A stretch of DNA of 16,584 nucleotides from Candidatus Saccharimonadota bacterium. Its GTDB lineage: Bacteria > Patescibacteriota > Saccharimonadia > Saccharimonadales > Saccharimonadaceae. A program made the position numbers and the translations under genes. Of this stretch, positions 1 through 10,137 are shown one piece after another; the stretch's first letter is position 1; each line of letters starts with the position of its first letter. The stretch covers positions 1 to 16,584 of the forward strand of contig UNSM01000011.1 in the NCBI GenBank assembly GCA_900555425.1, in the 5' to 3' direction. The notes below the pieces were generated by a model that worked only from the letters and a program-made list of their open reading frames with translations, did not search any database and was not told where the DNA came from.

Positions 1-1366
1 AAATCAGCGTTTTATCACCGACAAGCGCTTGATCATGGCTTTCGGCATAGTTAATGACTTTTTCCTCTGGTCGATGCGAACTCAAAGTGTAAACTAATTG
101 CCCCAAATCCCAATCTTCATCATTTTTCTCTTTCAGGGTTTTTATCCATAAATCTGGCGCGCCCATTTGCAAGCGATAATCAAAGCCCAGCCCGCCATCT
201 TTTGTTGATGCGCCCAGTCCAGGAAAACCGCTCATTTCCTCTGCAATTGTCGTGGCGTCGGGACGAACGGTGTGAATGGTTTCATTCGCCAATCTTAAAT
301 AAGCGAGCGCGTCTTTGTCGACGTCGTCGCGGAAATAATCATCATAGCTAGTGAAACTTTTTCCGAGTCCGTGATCGTGGTAAATCATACTAGTTACACC
401 ATCAAACCTAAATCCGTCAATGTGATATTCGTCCAACCACCAACGGCAATTACTTGCCAAAAAATGCAAAACTTCTGGCTTGCCGTAATCGAATAATCGC
501 GAATCCCATTCTGGGTGATTTGTTGGCTTGAAATATTGTGTCGGATCGCCGGCAAAATTGCCCAGACCTTCGACTTCGTTTTTGGCGGCGTGAGCGTGAA
601 CGAGGTCAATGATGACGCGCAGTCCCATTCCGTGCACAGTGTCGACCAATTTCTTAAAATCGTCGGGCGTGCCAAATCTTGACGAAACCGCGAAAAAGTT
701 GCTGACGTGATAACCGAAACTGCCGTAATATGGATGCTCGGCGATTGCCATAAGTTGAATGGTGTTATAGCCGGATTCTTTGATTCGTGGCAAAACATCC
801 GCGGTGAATTCGCTGAAACTGGCGACTTTTTCCTGTTGGCTGCTCATGCCAACGTGCGCTTCGTAAATTAGAGGAACTTTTGGCTTGGTTGGGGTTTTAT
901 ATTGCCAATCATAGGGAGTTTTTGGCGACCACACGACCGCGGAAAAATCGACAGAATTTTCGTCCTGAACGACGTAATTTGCGTATGAAGGCAGTCGCCA
1001 GCCGTCGCCGCCAGACCAATAGACACGCAATTTGTATTTTTGTCCGTGACGAAGCGAATTTTCAGGAAGATTTATGCTCCATTCGCCGTTTTTATCACGA
1101 TTTAAGGCAAATTCCTCACGCTCTTTCCAATCTGAAAAATCGCCAACCAAAAATATCTGAGTGGCATTCGGCGCCCATTCTCTAAATGTCCATCCCGCAT
1201 CCGTTTTATGAAGTCCGAAATATAAAAAACCCATCGCGAATTCGGCTGGCGTTTTGCCGCTTAAAACCTTTTCCAGTTTCGAGGAAATATACTTCTCGCG
1301 CGCCTGAATTGTGGATTTGTGCGGGGCTAGCCACTGGTCCAAATCAACGAGGGTTTTATTGCTCAT
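1..1366 (-). CDS. glgB: 1,4-alpha-glucan branching enzyme, eukaryotic-type GH13_8 (partial, 3' end outside window)
   Basis: Reading the minus strand from ATG 1366-1364 gives 455 uninterrupted codons to the window edge; the C-terminus is missing. The enzyme creates alpha-1,6 branches in glycogen in the cytoplasm. Visible in order: an N-terminal helical stretch, a CBM48-like beta domain around residues 59-135 (GWTFREWAPNA, then GDFSDW), and a GH13 barrel from about 165. Conserved GH13 regions are seen: region I DLVHAHA (254-260), region II GFRFDGVTSM with nucleophile Asp322, region III TIAEEMSG with acid/base Glu376, region IV YAESHDQALVGDKT with His444-Asp445. Region IV and the block around residues 201-260 resemble eukaryotic GBE1 and some bacterial relatives rather than the E. 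coli GlgB type. The start is supported by a -10 box 6 nt upstream and divergence from the 1439 gene. Family certain; subfamily likely. Confidence 0.93.
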   Translation of the reverse strand, partial: MSNKTLVDLDQWLAPHKSTIQAREKYISSKLEKVLSGKTPAEFAMGFLYFGLHKTDAGWTFREWAPNATQIFLVGDFSDWKEREEFALNRDKNGEWSINLPENSLRHGQKYKLRVYWSGGDGWRLPSYANYVVQDENSVDFSAVVWSPKTPYDWQYKTPTKPKVPLIYEAHVGMSSQQEKVASFSEFTADVLPRIKESGYNTIQLMAIAEHPYYGSFGYHVSNFFAVSSRFGTPDDFKKLVDTVHGMGLRVIIDLVHAHAAKNEVEGLGNFAGDPTQYFKPTNHPEWDSRLFDYGKPEVLHFLASNCRWWLDEYHIDGFRFDGVTSMIYHDHGLGKSFTSYDDYFRDDVDKDALAYLRLANETIHTVRPDATTIAEEMSGFPGLGASTKDGGLGFDYRLQMGAPDLWIKTLKEKNDEDWDLGQLVYTLSSHRPEEKVINYAESHDQALVGDKTLI

Positions 1367-1372
1367 GTTTCT

Positions 1373-1378
1373 AGTATA
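1373..1378 (-). promoter_or_regulatory. -10 box of glgB, leaderless type
   Basis: On the minus strand TATACT lies 6 nt before the glgB ATG. Typical -10 to start-site spacing would put transcription on or next to the A of ATG. No Shine-Dalgarno sequence fits in the gap, and no good -35 box is seen at 16-18 nt. Predicted from sequence only. Confidence 0.5.
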
Positions 1379-1400
1379 CAGCATACGGAGGAGGCTATAC

Positions 1401-1428
1401 TTGTAAATATCTATTAAAGTTGTATAAT
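1401..1428 (+). promoter_or_regulatory. Promoter of the 1439 gene, near-leaderless
   Basis: TTGTAA (1401-1406) and a perfect TATAAT (1423-1428) are separated by 16 nt. The start codon follows 10 nt after the -10 box, so the predicted leader is about 4 nt and there is no ribosome binding site. It shares the 72-nt divergent gap with the glgB promoter. Confidence 0.6.
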
Positions 1429-1438
1429 ATATAGCAAT

Positions 1439-4370
<2,932 letters not shown>

Positions 4371-4374
4371 GCTA

Positions 4375-4403
4375 TTTACAACTGATTGGAAAATCGTTAT
4401 AAT
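4375..4403 (+). promoter_or_regulatory. Strong promoter of tuf
   Basis: TTTACA (4375-4380), a 17-nt spacer and a perfect TATAAT (4398-4403), beginning 5 nt after the tgt stop codon. The predicted start near 4410 leaves a leader of about 75 nt. A good Shine-Dalgarno AAGGAG (4468-4473) precedes the tuf ATG at an 11-nt spacing. This is one of the best promoter matches in the window, as expected for EF-Tu. Confidence 0.75.
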
Positions 4404-4484
4404 TAAACTCATACGCCGTGAGGTCTTTTTTATGGACTGTACCCGCGTGAAAAATAATAATTAAATTAAGGAGAACTTCTACAA

Positions 4485-5669
4485 ATGGCAGATGCATTTG
4501 ACCGAAGCAAACCGCACGTTAACGTTGGTACAATGGGCCACGTTGACCACGGTAAGACTACGCTGACTGCTGCGATTACTGCAGTGTTGGCAAAGCGCCT
4601 ACCAAGCGCAGTTAACAAACCTGTTGCGTACGACCAGATCGACAACGCACCAGAAGAGAAGCAACGTGGTATTACTATCGCGTCTTCACACCAAGAGTAT
4701 GAATCAAAGAATCGTCACTATGCACACGTTGACATGCCAGGACACGCTGACTACGTCAAGAACATGATCACCGGTGCTGCTCAGGTTGACGGTGCGGTAT
4801 TGGTTATCGCTGCAACTGACGGCCCAATGCCTCAGACTCGTGAGCACGTTTTGCTTGCAAAGCAAGTTGGTGTGCCAAAGATCGTTGTCTTCTTGAACAA
4901 GATGGACATGGCTGACGAAGAAATGGTTGAGCTGATCGAAGAAGAAGTTCGCGAACTTCTTGAAAAGAACGGCTTCGACAAAGACGCTCCAATCATCAAG
5001 GGTTCTGCTCTTAAGGCCCTTGAAGGTGACGAGAAATACGAAGACGCTATTATGGAATTGGTTGACGCAATGGACAGCTACATTCCAGAGCCAGCACGTG
5101 ACATGGACAAACCATTCATTATGCCAATTGAGGACGTCTTCTCAATTAAGGGTCGTGGTACAGTAGCAACTGGTCGTATCGAGCAGGGTGTTGTTAAATT
5201 GAACGACGAAGTTGAAATCGTTGGTTTGAAGCCAACTCAGAAGTCAGTTGTAACTGGTATTGAGGCCTTCAAGAAATCTCTTGACCAAGGTCAAGCAGGT
5301 GACAACGCAGGTGTCTTGCTACGCGGTATTGAGCGCAGCGACATTGAGCGCGGTCAAGTTTTGGCAAAGCCAGGCACAATTACTCCACATACTGAGTTTG
5401 AAGCTGAAGTTTACATCTTGAAGAAGGAAGAAGGCGGTCGCCACACTCCATTCTCAAAGGGCTACAAGCCACAGTTCTACTTCCGCACAACTGACGTTAC
5501 CGGTGAAGTTGAATTGCCAGCTGACAAAGAAATGGTTATGCCAGGCGACACTGTAACCTTCAAGGTTAAGTTGCTTGCACCAATCGCTATGGAGCAAGGT
5601 TTGAACTTTGCTATCCGCGAAGGTGGCCGTACAGTTGGTGCTGGTGTTGTTACAAAGATTAACAAATAA
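4485..5669 (+). CDS. tuf: Elongation factor Tu
   Basis: 394 residues, full length. EF-Tu carries aminoacyl-tRNA to the ribosome A site as a GTP complex. All GTPase motifs are present: P-loop GHVDHGKT (18-25), switch I RGITI (61-65), switch II DMPGH with catalytic His87, and NKMD (138-141) for guanine recognition. Domains II and III follow from about residue 200, with [18 protein letters not shown] as the domain II hallmark. Two departures from the usual sequence are visible: DMPGHADY instead of DCPGHADY (the Cys81 position of E. coli), and [10 protein letters not shown] where INTSHVEY-like sequence is common. Codon use is strongly biased, as in the ribosomal genes. Strong promoter, Shine-Dalgarno and terminator make it a single-gene unit. 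It is not next to fusA/rpsG here, unlike the E. coli str operon. Confidence 0.98.
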   Translation: MADAFDRSKPHVNVGTMGHVDHGKTTLTAAITAVLAKRLPSAVNKPVAYDQIDNAPEEKQRGITIASSHQEYESKNRHYAHVDMPGHADYVKNMITGAAQVDGAVLVIAATDGPMPQTREHVLLAKQVGVPKIVVFLNKMDMADEEMVELIEEEVRELLEKNGFDKDAPIIKGSALKALEGDEKYEDAIMELVDAMDSYIPEPARDMDKPFIMPIEDVFSIKGRGTVATGRIEQGVVKLNDEVEIVGLKPTQKSVVTGIEAFKKSLDQGQAGDNAGVLLRGIERSDIERGQVLAKPGTITPHTEFEAEVYILKKEEGGRHTPFSKGYKPQFYFRTTDVTGEVELPADKEMVMPGDTVTFKVKLLAPIAMEQGLNFAIREGGRTVGAGVVTKINK

Positions 5670-5691
5670 TCTTGATAACACAAGCCTAATT

Positions 5692-5720
5692 AAATCCCCC
5701 GAACTTTCGGGGGATTTTTT
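5692..5720 (+). terminator. Rho-independent terminator of tuf
   Basis: An 11-bp perfect stem (AAATCCCCCGA paired with TCGGGGGATTT) with a 4-nt loop ACTT and a run of Ts. It lies 22 nt after the tuf stop codon. Confidence 0.92.
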
Positions 5721-5742
5721 GATTGCTACAAGAAGGGGTTAA

Positions 5743-5772
5743 TTGACAAAGCGGTAATGTTTATGGCAGAAT
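5743..5772 (+). promoter_or_regulatory. Promoter of ldh
   Basis: Perfect -35 TTGACA (5743-5748), an 18-nt spacer and a weaker -10 CAGAAT (5767-5772) preceded by TGG, an extended -10 arrangement. AAGGAG (5798-5803) then serves ldh. Confidence 0.55.
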
Positions 5773-5809
5773 AAAGACATCTAATATAAAACAGAAAAAG
5801 GAGATTTTG

Positions 5810-6751
5810 GTGAATAAACAGAAATTGCTAATTGTTGGTGGCGGTGGAATGGTTGGTGCAACGGCGGCTTATGCGTGCGCATTGCGTAGTGTTATTGAAG
5901 AGATTGTGCTGATTGACCGTAATGAGGATTTGGCTTGGGGGCAGGCGGCTGACATTAATGACGCGATGGGAATTGACAGAAATGTCGTGGTTCATACGGG
6001 AAATTATTCTGATATCAATGACGACGACATCGTTGTGATTACTGCGGGTGCGCCGCAACTTCCTGGTCAGACTCGATTAGAATTGATTGACGTTAATGCG
6101 AAAATTATGCGTGATATTGTGAAAAATATTATGGCAAATGGTGCGAAGCCGTATTTGGTGATTGTCAGTAATCCGGTTGATGTTTTGACTTACGTGGCGC
6201 TTAAGGAATCTGGTTTGCCGAAAAATCGTGTGTTCGGGACGGGCACGACGCTTGATACTTCGCGAATGAAGTCGTATTTGGCGGACGCGTTTAATGTCGA
6301 CAGCAAGGCGGTTGACGCTTATATTTTGGGCGAGCATGGCGATTCGTCATTTTCGACAATTGAAACGGCGCAAATTGGTGAAGTGCCGATTAAAGAATAT
6401 CCTGGGTTTACAGAGGAAATGATTGACGGAATTGAGCAGAAGGTTCGCGACCGAGCTTATCGGGTGATTGAAACAAAGAAATCGACGTATTTTGCGATTG
6501 GGTTTGTTGTGTCTAAAATTGTTTCGGCGCTCCGAAAGTCGACGCACACGGTTTATCCCGTTTGCTCTTTGGCTGAAGACGAATATGGCTTGAATAATGT
6601 TGTGCTTGGATTGCCATCAACAATCAGTAGCGACGGCGTGAAGATTTTGGCGGGCTATCCACTTACCGAGCGAGAAAAAGAATCGCTGAATAAATCTGCT
6701 GGAATTATTGCGGAAATGATTTCTCATCTTGATAAAGCGGAAAATTGCTGA
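5810..6751 (+). CDS. ldh: L-lactate dehydrogenase
   Basis: 313 residues counted from GTG 5810. The TTG at 5807 is also in frame, but AAGGAG (5798-5803) is 6 nt from the GTG and only 3 nt from the TTG, so GTG is preferred. The enzyme reduces pyruvate to L-lactate with NADH, regenerating NAD+ in fermentation. Visible: a Rossmann nucleotide-binding loop (GGGGMVGATAA, 10-20); the specificity loop GAPQLPGQTR, where Gln83 marks lactate rather than malate dehydrogenase (which has Arg) and Arg89 is the mobile-loop arginine; Asp149 and substrate-binding Arg152 in TTLDTSRM; proton-acceptor His176 in GEHGDS; and Thr226 in KKSTYFAIG. Length is normal. The TGA stop is the first part of the next promoter (TGATATAAT). 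An obligate fermentative life style is inferred, not shown. Confidence 0.95.
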   Translation: MNKQKLLIVGGGGMVGATAAYACALRSVIEEIVLIDRNEDLAWGQAADINDAMGIDRNVVVHTGNYSDINDDDIVVITAGAPQLPGQTRLELIDVNAKIMRDIVKNIMANGAKPYLVIVSNPVDVLTYVALKESGLPKNRVFGTGTTLDTSRMKSYLADAFNVDSKAVDAYILGEHGDSSFSTIETAQIGEVPIKEYPGFTEEMIDGIEQKVRDRAYRVIETKKSTYFAIGFVVSKIVSALRKSTHTVYPVCSLAEDEYGLNNVVLGLPSTISSDGVKILAGYPLTEREKESLNKSAGIIAEMISHLDKAENC

Positions 6752-6757
6752 TATAAT
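6749..6757 (+). promoter_or_regulatory. Extended -10 promoter of rpsJ, using the ldh stop codon
   Basis: The TGA stop of ldh is followed immediately by TATAAT, giving TGATATAAT, the same 9-mer as at 3140-3148. The predicted start near 6764 would give rpsJ a leader of about 84 nt. A weaker alternative, TATAAA at 6798-6803, lies inside that leader. Confidence 0.55.
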
Positions 6758-6847
6758 CGCATAGTTAATAATAATTTATCTCGAGAACTCGATTGACTAT
6801 AAATAGGGCAATTAGAGGTTACGAGATCGCACATAAGAGGAGGAGCT

Positions 6848-7165
6848 ATGGCTCAAGATACAGGAATTAAAATCCGTATTCGTCTGAAGGCTTATGACCA
6901 CAAAGTCATTGACCAATCAGCAAAACAAATTATCGACACCGCAATTCGCACAGGTGCTAACGTGGCTGGCCCAGTGCCTTTGCCAACTCGACGCAGCACT
7001 TACACTGTCGTAAAGAGTCCGCACGTTTACAAAACTGGTGGTGAATCTTACGAGCGCCGCGTTCACAAGCGTCTGATTGACATTACAAACGCTACACCAA
7101 AGACGATTGATAGCTTGCAGAACTTGAATTTGCCAGCTGGCGTTGATGCTGAAATTCGTATGTAA
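6848..7165 (+). CDS. rpsJ: Small ribosomal subunit protein uS10
   Basis: 105 residues, normal S10 length (E. coli 103). It sits in the head of the 30S subunit; in many bacteria the same protein pairs with NusB in antitermination. Recognisable segments: [14 protein letters not shown] at the N-terminus, [14 protein letters not shown] (the extended loop) in the middle and RLIDI...AGVDAEIRM at the end. The start is set by AGGAGG (6838-6843), 4 nt upstream. Unlike the usual S10 operon, a terminator follows within 20-47 nt and another gene with its own promoter lies before rplC, so rpsJ appears to be transcribed alone. Confidence 0.97.
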   Translation: MAQDTGIKIRIRLKAYDHKVIDQSAKQIIDTAIRTGANVAGPVPLPTRRSTYTVVKSPHVYKTGGESYERRVHKRLIDITNATPKTIDSLQNLNLPAGVDAEIRM

Positions 7166-7184
7166 TTTAACGATATATAAAATT

Positions 7185-7212
7185 TCCGCCTCTTGAATGG
7201 GGCGGATTTTTT
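7185..7212 (+). terminator. Rho-independent terminator of rpsJ
   Basis: An 8-bp stem (TCCGCCTC with GGGGCGGA, one G-U pair) around a 6-nt loop TTGAAT, followed by six Ts. It cuts rpsJ off from the downstream ribosomal protein genes. The -10 box of the next gene starts right after the T run. Confidence 0.85.
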
Positions 7213-7213
7213 A

Positions 7214-7222
7214 TGCTATAAT
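7214..7222 (+). promoter_or_regulatory. Extended -10 promoter of the 7235 gene
   Basis: TGCTATAAT (TGn plus perfect TATAAT) begins two nt after the T run of the rpsJ terminator. The ATG is 12 nt after the box, giving a predicted leader of about 6 nt and no ribosome binding site. Confidence 0.6.
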
Positions 7223-7234
7223 TCCATTTAGCTT

Positions 7235-7567
7235 ATGACAAAACAAAAAACTCGTACTTATGCTCGCAATCGCTCGAAGTCTAGCGAGCTGTTTAGCCGC
7301 AAAGGTCGCGAACGTATTTATGATAATGACGGCTCATTTTTCTTGAAATTGGTGGTTTTTGTGATATTAAGTGCGCTGTGGCTTCGTCTAAAAAATCCAG
7401 TTGAAGTTGGCGGCTTAGTTGTCCAGGCCATTCCTGTCGGTCTATTTATTGCGTTGCTATTAGTCTTAAAGCTTGAGAAATACCAATTCAATCGGAAAAT
7501 TTGGTATGTCACGATAATTTTCATGGCAATTCTGACTTCGTTTACGCCGGTTGGCGTGATGATTTAG
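7235..7567 (+). CDS. Small three-helix membrane protein of unknown function
   Basis: 110 residues, family not recognised. A basic, hydrophilic N-terminus (residues 1-34, rich in Arg and Lys) precedes three hydrophobic segments at about 35-51, 61-79 and 89-110. It should be an inner-membrane protein, probably with the N-terminus inside by the positive-inside rule. It is interposed between rpsJ and rplC, which are normally neighbours, and has its own leaderless-type promoter. No terminator is obvious behind it; the rplC promoter starts 13 nt after its stop. No enzymatic motif is visible and no function is proposed. Its position may be shared in relatives, which would be worth comparing. Confidence 0.8.
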   Translation: MTKQKTRTYARNRSKSSELFSRKGRERIYDNDGSFFLKLVVFVILSALWLRLKNPVEVGGLVVQAIPVGLFIALLLVLKLEKYQFNRKIWYVTIIFMAILTSFTPVGVMI

Positions 7568-7579
7568 AGCCTGTCTTTA

Positions 7580-7609
7580 TTGACAATAACGTACGTAACG
7601 TGCTATAGT
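7580..7609 (+). promoter_or_regulatory. Main promoter of the rplC-rpsH operon
   Basis: Perfect -35 TTGACA (7580-7585), an 18-nt spacer, and TATAGT (7604-7609) preceded by TGC, i.e. an extended -10. The spacer holds the palindrome ACGTACGT. It is probably a very strong promoter for the fifteen-gene operon. Confidence 0.78.
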
Positions 7610-7615
7610 GAGGAA

Positions 7616-7756
7616 GTAATTTCTATTACGCGTAATATCAACTGTTCTCCTTGGTGAATGAGCAGGTCTGGTTATGAGCGGATGTTTACGTTTAACGTTC
7701 TCCCAGAATCCAGAAACCGCACGTCATCAGGAGTATTTAAGTGGGAGTGAGGAAAA
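7616..7756 (+). promoter_or_regulatory. Long leader of the rplC operon, possible autoregulatory region
   Basis: About 140 nt between the predicted start site and the rplC GTG. It contains a perfect 12-bp palindrome ATTACGCGTAAT (7625-7636) and a possible 6-bp hairpin CTGTTC/GAGCAG. GTTCTCC occurs twice (7644-7650 and 7697-7703); the second copy overlaps CTCCC (7700-7704), which could pair with GGGAG (7743-7747) near the ribosome binding site. S10-operon leaders are autoregulated by L4 in E. coli, but no homology to that leader is claimed. I see no convincing coding frame here. Confidence 0.45.
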
Positions 7757-8371
7757 GTGAAAACACTTCTCGGTACCAAACTTGGTATGACCCAGCTCTT
7801 GGCTGAAGACGGCAAAGCCATTCCGGTAACGCTGATCCAAGCCGGCCCTGTCACCGTTACTCAGGTGAAGACTGTCGAAACCGACGGTTACAATGCGGTA
7901 CAGGTAGCTTTTGGAGAGGGTAAGAACCTGAGCAAGGCCGTGGCTGGACACGTTAAGCCAGCCCAAGTGACCCCGAAACATATTCGGGAATTCCGTGTCG
8001 ACCAGATTCCAGAGGATCTGAAAGTTGGCAGTGAAATTAATGTTTCCGCGTTTGAAGTCGGCGATTTTGTCGATGCAACCGGAACCAGCAAAGGTAAAGG
8101 TTTCGCTGGAACCATTAAACGCCACAACTTTAAGCGTCATCGTAAGACGCACGGTGGTAAAGGTAATACTCGTAAGCCAGGTTCAATTGGCTCGATGTAT
8201 CCACAAAAAGTTTTCAAGGGTAAGACGATGGCTGGCCACATGGGTCACGAGCGTGTTACTGTTAAGAACTTGGAAGTGGCATATGTTGATCCAGAGACCA
8301 ATCTAATCGGGGTTAAGGGCGCTGTTCCTGGACCACGAAAGGGGCTGATTATTTTAGGAGGTAACAAGTAA
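7757..8371 (+). CDS. rplC: Large ribosomal subunit protein uL3
   Basis: 204 residues (E. coli 209). An early-assembling 23S rRNA binder whose extended loop reaches towards the peptidyl transferase centre. Hallmarks: LLGTKLGMTQ at the N-terminus, GTSKGKGFAGTIKRHNF (about 109-125), THGGKGN, PGSIGS and VFKGKTMAGHMGHERVTVKN. Near the loop tip the sequence reads SIGSMYPQKVFKGK rather than the SIGQNQTPG-type of E. coli, where a methylated Gln lies. The start is GTG, with GAGG or GGGAG as Shine-Dalgarno 4-9 nt upstream. First gene of the operon; its TAA overlaps the rplD ATG by one base. Confidence 0.97.
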   Translation: MKTLLGTKLGMTQLLAEDGKAIPVTLIQAGPVTVTQVKTVETDGYNAVQVAFGEGKNLSKAVAGHVKPAQVTPKHIREFRVDQIPEDLKVGSEINVSAFEVGDFVDATGTSKGKGFAGTIKRHNFKRHRKTHGGKGNTRKPGSIGSMYPQKVFKGKTMAGHMGHERVTVKNLEVAYVDPETNLIGVKGAVPGPRKGLIILGGNK

Positions 8372-8970
8372 TGGCAGATTCAACCAAACTTCCTAAAGAC
8401 ATTTTTGCTGTGGAAGTGCCAAATCACGAATTGTTGAAATTGGCATACGACAGCTACTTGGCAAACGCACGCCTAGCTAGCGCTACAACCAAGCAGCGCG
8501 GCGAAGTTTCTGGTGGTGGTAAAAAACCATGGAAGCAAAAGGGAACTGGTCGAGCACGTTTCGGCTCAAGCCGTAACCCAATCTGGCGCGGCGGTGGTGT
8601 GGTCTTTGGCCCACGCGGCAACGAAAACTACACTAAAAAATTGTCAAAGACTGCTAAGAAAGTGGCAGTTCGCCAAGCTTTGACCGTAGCTAACGAAGCT
8701 AAGAAAATTGTCATCAAAGACGTTAAGACTACTGGCAAGACCAAGGAAGTCGCAACATTCCTAGCTGACAACAAGTTCGAGCGCCGTGTTCTGATCGTTG
8801 TAGATGAGAAGACGCCAGAACTTATGCGTGCTACAAACAATATTCAGAACGTTTTGGTGGTTCGCGCTAATTATCTAAGCGTTTATCACATTCTGAATGC
8901 GGATACAATCGTTATAACACCGAAAGCTCTACCTGTAATTACTGCATGGTTGGGCAAGGAGGAAGCGTAA
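8371..8970 (+). CDS. rplD: Large ribosomal subunit protein uL4
   Basis: 199 residues (E. coli 201). It binds 23S rRNA near the exit tunnel, and its long loop lines the constriction together with L22. The loop is seen at about residues 40-90: GEVSGGGKKPWKQKGTGRAR, then GSSRNPIWRGGGVVFGP, the most conserved part of the family. The C-terminal Rossmann-like domain carries VLIVVDEKTPEL and NVLVVRANYLSVYHIL. The start overlaps the rplC stop (TAATG) and AGGAGG lies just upstream. In E. coli L4 also represses the S10 operon; whether that holds here is unknown. Confidence 0.97.
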   Translation: MADSTKLPKDIFAVEVPNHELLKLAYDSYLANARLASATTKQRGEVSGGGKKPWKQKGTGRARFGSSRNPIWRGGGVVFGPRGNENYTKKLSKTAKKVAVRQALTVANEAKKIVIKDVKTTGKTKEVATFLADNKFERRVLIVVDEKTPELMRATNNIQNVLVVRANYLSVYHILNADTIVITPKALPVITAWLGKEEA

Positions 8971-8971
8971 T

Positions 8972-9292
8972 ATGAAACAGACGATTATTATCCCACGCGT
9001 TAGTGAAAAGGCTTACGCACAGAGCGCCAACGGTGTATATGTGCTACGCGTTCCACTTAACTTGAATAAGAACGAAATCAAATCAGCTGTAGAGGCGCAA
9101 TTTGGCGTTACTGTAGTTAAGGTTAAAACCTTAGTACAAGACGGCAAGGCTGTGCGCTTCTCACGAGGCAAGAATCGTTATCCTGGCACAACAACGCGCA
9201 AGGATTGGAAGAAGGCTTACGTGACGCTGAAAGAAGGCGATAAGCTCGATGTGTTTGACGCAGTAGAGCAGCAGATGGAGGAGACCAAGTAA
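8972..9292 (+). CDS. rplW: Large ribosomal subunit protein uL23
   Basis: 106 residues (E. coli 100). Located at the exit of the peptide tunnel, where L23 is the docking site for trigger factor and SRP. Typical features: an N-terminal IIIPRVSEKAYAQ strand-helix, VNKNEIKSAVEAQFGVTVVKVKT-like central helix (here LNKNEIKSAVEAQFGV), and the basic loop with RGKNRYPGTTTRKDWKKAYVTL. A single base separates its ATG from the rplD stop; a GGAGG site lies within the rplD 3' end. Its TAA overlaps the rplB start. Confidence 0.96.
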   Translation: MKQTIIIPRVSEKAYAQSANGVYVLRVPLNLNKNEIKSAVEAQFGVTVVKVKTLVQDGKAVRFSRGKNRYPGTTTRKDWKKAYVTLKEGDKLDVFDAVEQQMEETK

Positions 9293-10131
9293 TGCCAGTG
9301 AAAGCTTACAATCCAACCACTCCTGCTCGTCGCGGCATGACGAGTCAGGATTTGTCAGACATTACAACAAGAAAACCTCTTAAAAGTCTGATTAAAGCTA
9401 AAAAGCAAAATGCCGGTCGCAACAACCAAGGTCGAATTACTGTTCGTCATCGCGGAGGCGGCGTTCGTCGTCACTACCGCTTGGTGAACCACAATTTGCC
9501 AGCAGGCTTGACCTTGACGATTGAAGAAATCGAATACGATCCAAACCGCTCAGCTCGTATTGCTCGAGTTAAGGATCAGTACAATTTGTACCACTACATT
9601 TTGGCTGACACCTCAATGGTTAAGGGTAAAACTATCCGAACTGGCGAAGAAGCTCCAATTGAGGCTTCAAACCGCTTGCCATTGTCAGTTATTCCTGTTG
9701 GTACGATGATTTACGCTATTGAGTTGACCGCTGGTAAGGGCGCACAAATGGTACGCGCTGCCGGTGCTAAAGCTCAGTTGATGGCAAAAGAAGGCAACTA
9801 CGCAACTATCAAATTGCCATCTGGCGAAGTTCGCAAAGTTCGTTTGGAAGCTACCGCTGCTATCGGTGTAGTCGGTAACGTCCAGCACCAAAATGTTAAG
9901 ATCGGTTCAGCTGGTCGCAAACGTCGCAAGGGTATTCGCCCAACTGTTCGCGGTGTCGTTATGAACGCAGCAGATCACCCACATGGTGGTGGTGACGGTG
10001 GTCGCCACGGTACTGGTAAAGCACCACGTACTCCTTGGGGTCAATTGACATTAGGTTATCGAACTCGTCGCCGTAAAGGCTCGAATAAATTAATCGTACG
10101 CACGCGTCACGACGCGAAGAGGAAGAGGTAA
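9292..10131 (+). CDS. rplB: Large ribosomal subunit protein uL2
   Basis: 279 residues (E. coli 273). One of the largest and most conserved 50S proteins, needed for subunit association and peptidyl transferase activity. Visible: N-terminal YNPTTPARRGMT, the GRNNQGRITVRHRGGG segment (42-57), the central OB and SH3-like domains with ARVKDQYNLYHYILA, and the C-terminal hallmark MNAADHPHGGGDGG (224-237), which contains His229, the residue discussed for peptidyl transfer in E. coli with the same number. The C-terminus ends in a basic tail. It overlaps the rplW stop by one base and is followed by rpsS 6 nt later. Confidence 0.98.
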   Translation: MPVKAYNPTTPARRGMTSQDLSDITTRKPLKSLIKAKKQNAGRNNQGRITVRHRGGGVRRHYRLVNHNLPAGLTLTIEEIEYDPNRSARIARVKDQYNLYHYILADTSMVKGKTIRTGEEAPIEASNRLPLSVIPVGTMIYAIELTAGKGAQMVRAAGAKAQLMAKEGNYATIKLPSGEVRKVRLEATAAIGVVGNVQHQNVKIGSAGRKRRKGIRPTVRGVVMNAADHPHGGGDGGRHGTGKAPRTPWGQLTLGYRTRRRKGSNKLIVRTRHDAKRKR

Positions 10132-10137
10132 ATCACG

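Noticed and set aside
394..798. Minus-strand open frame of 134 codons, and plus-strand frames at 880-1185 and 1186-1374
   Set aside because: They overlap glgB in other frames. The glgB reading carries all four GH13 motifs, so these are shadows.
4409..4430. Small hairpin CTCA/TGAG followed by six Ts in the tuf leader, resembling an attenuator
   Set aside because: The stem is only 4 bp and starts at the predicted transcription start; too weak to call a terminator.
4432..4464. Ten-codon open frame (MDCTRVKNNN) in the tuf leader, a possible leader peptide
   Set aside because: No ribosome binding site and no known mechanism; a short ATG frame is expected by chance.
5807..5809. TTG as the start codon of ldh
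   Set aside because: It is only 3 nt from the Shine-Dalgarno sequence; the adjacent GTG at 5810 has normal 6-nt spacing.
6780..6793. TCGA-GAAC-TCGA hairpin in the rpsJ leader as a regulatory element
   Set aside because: A 4-bp self-complementary stem is too short to stand without conservation data.
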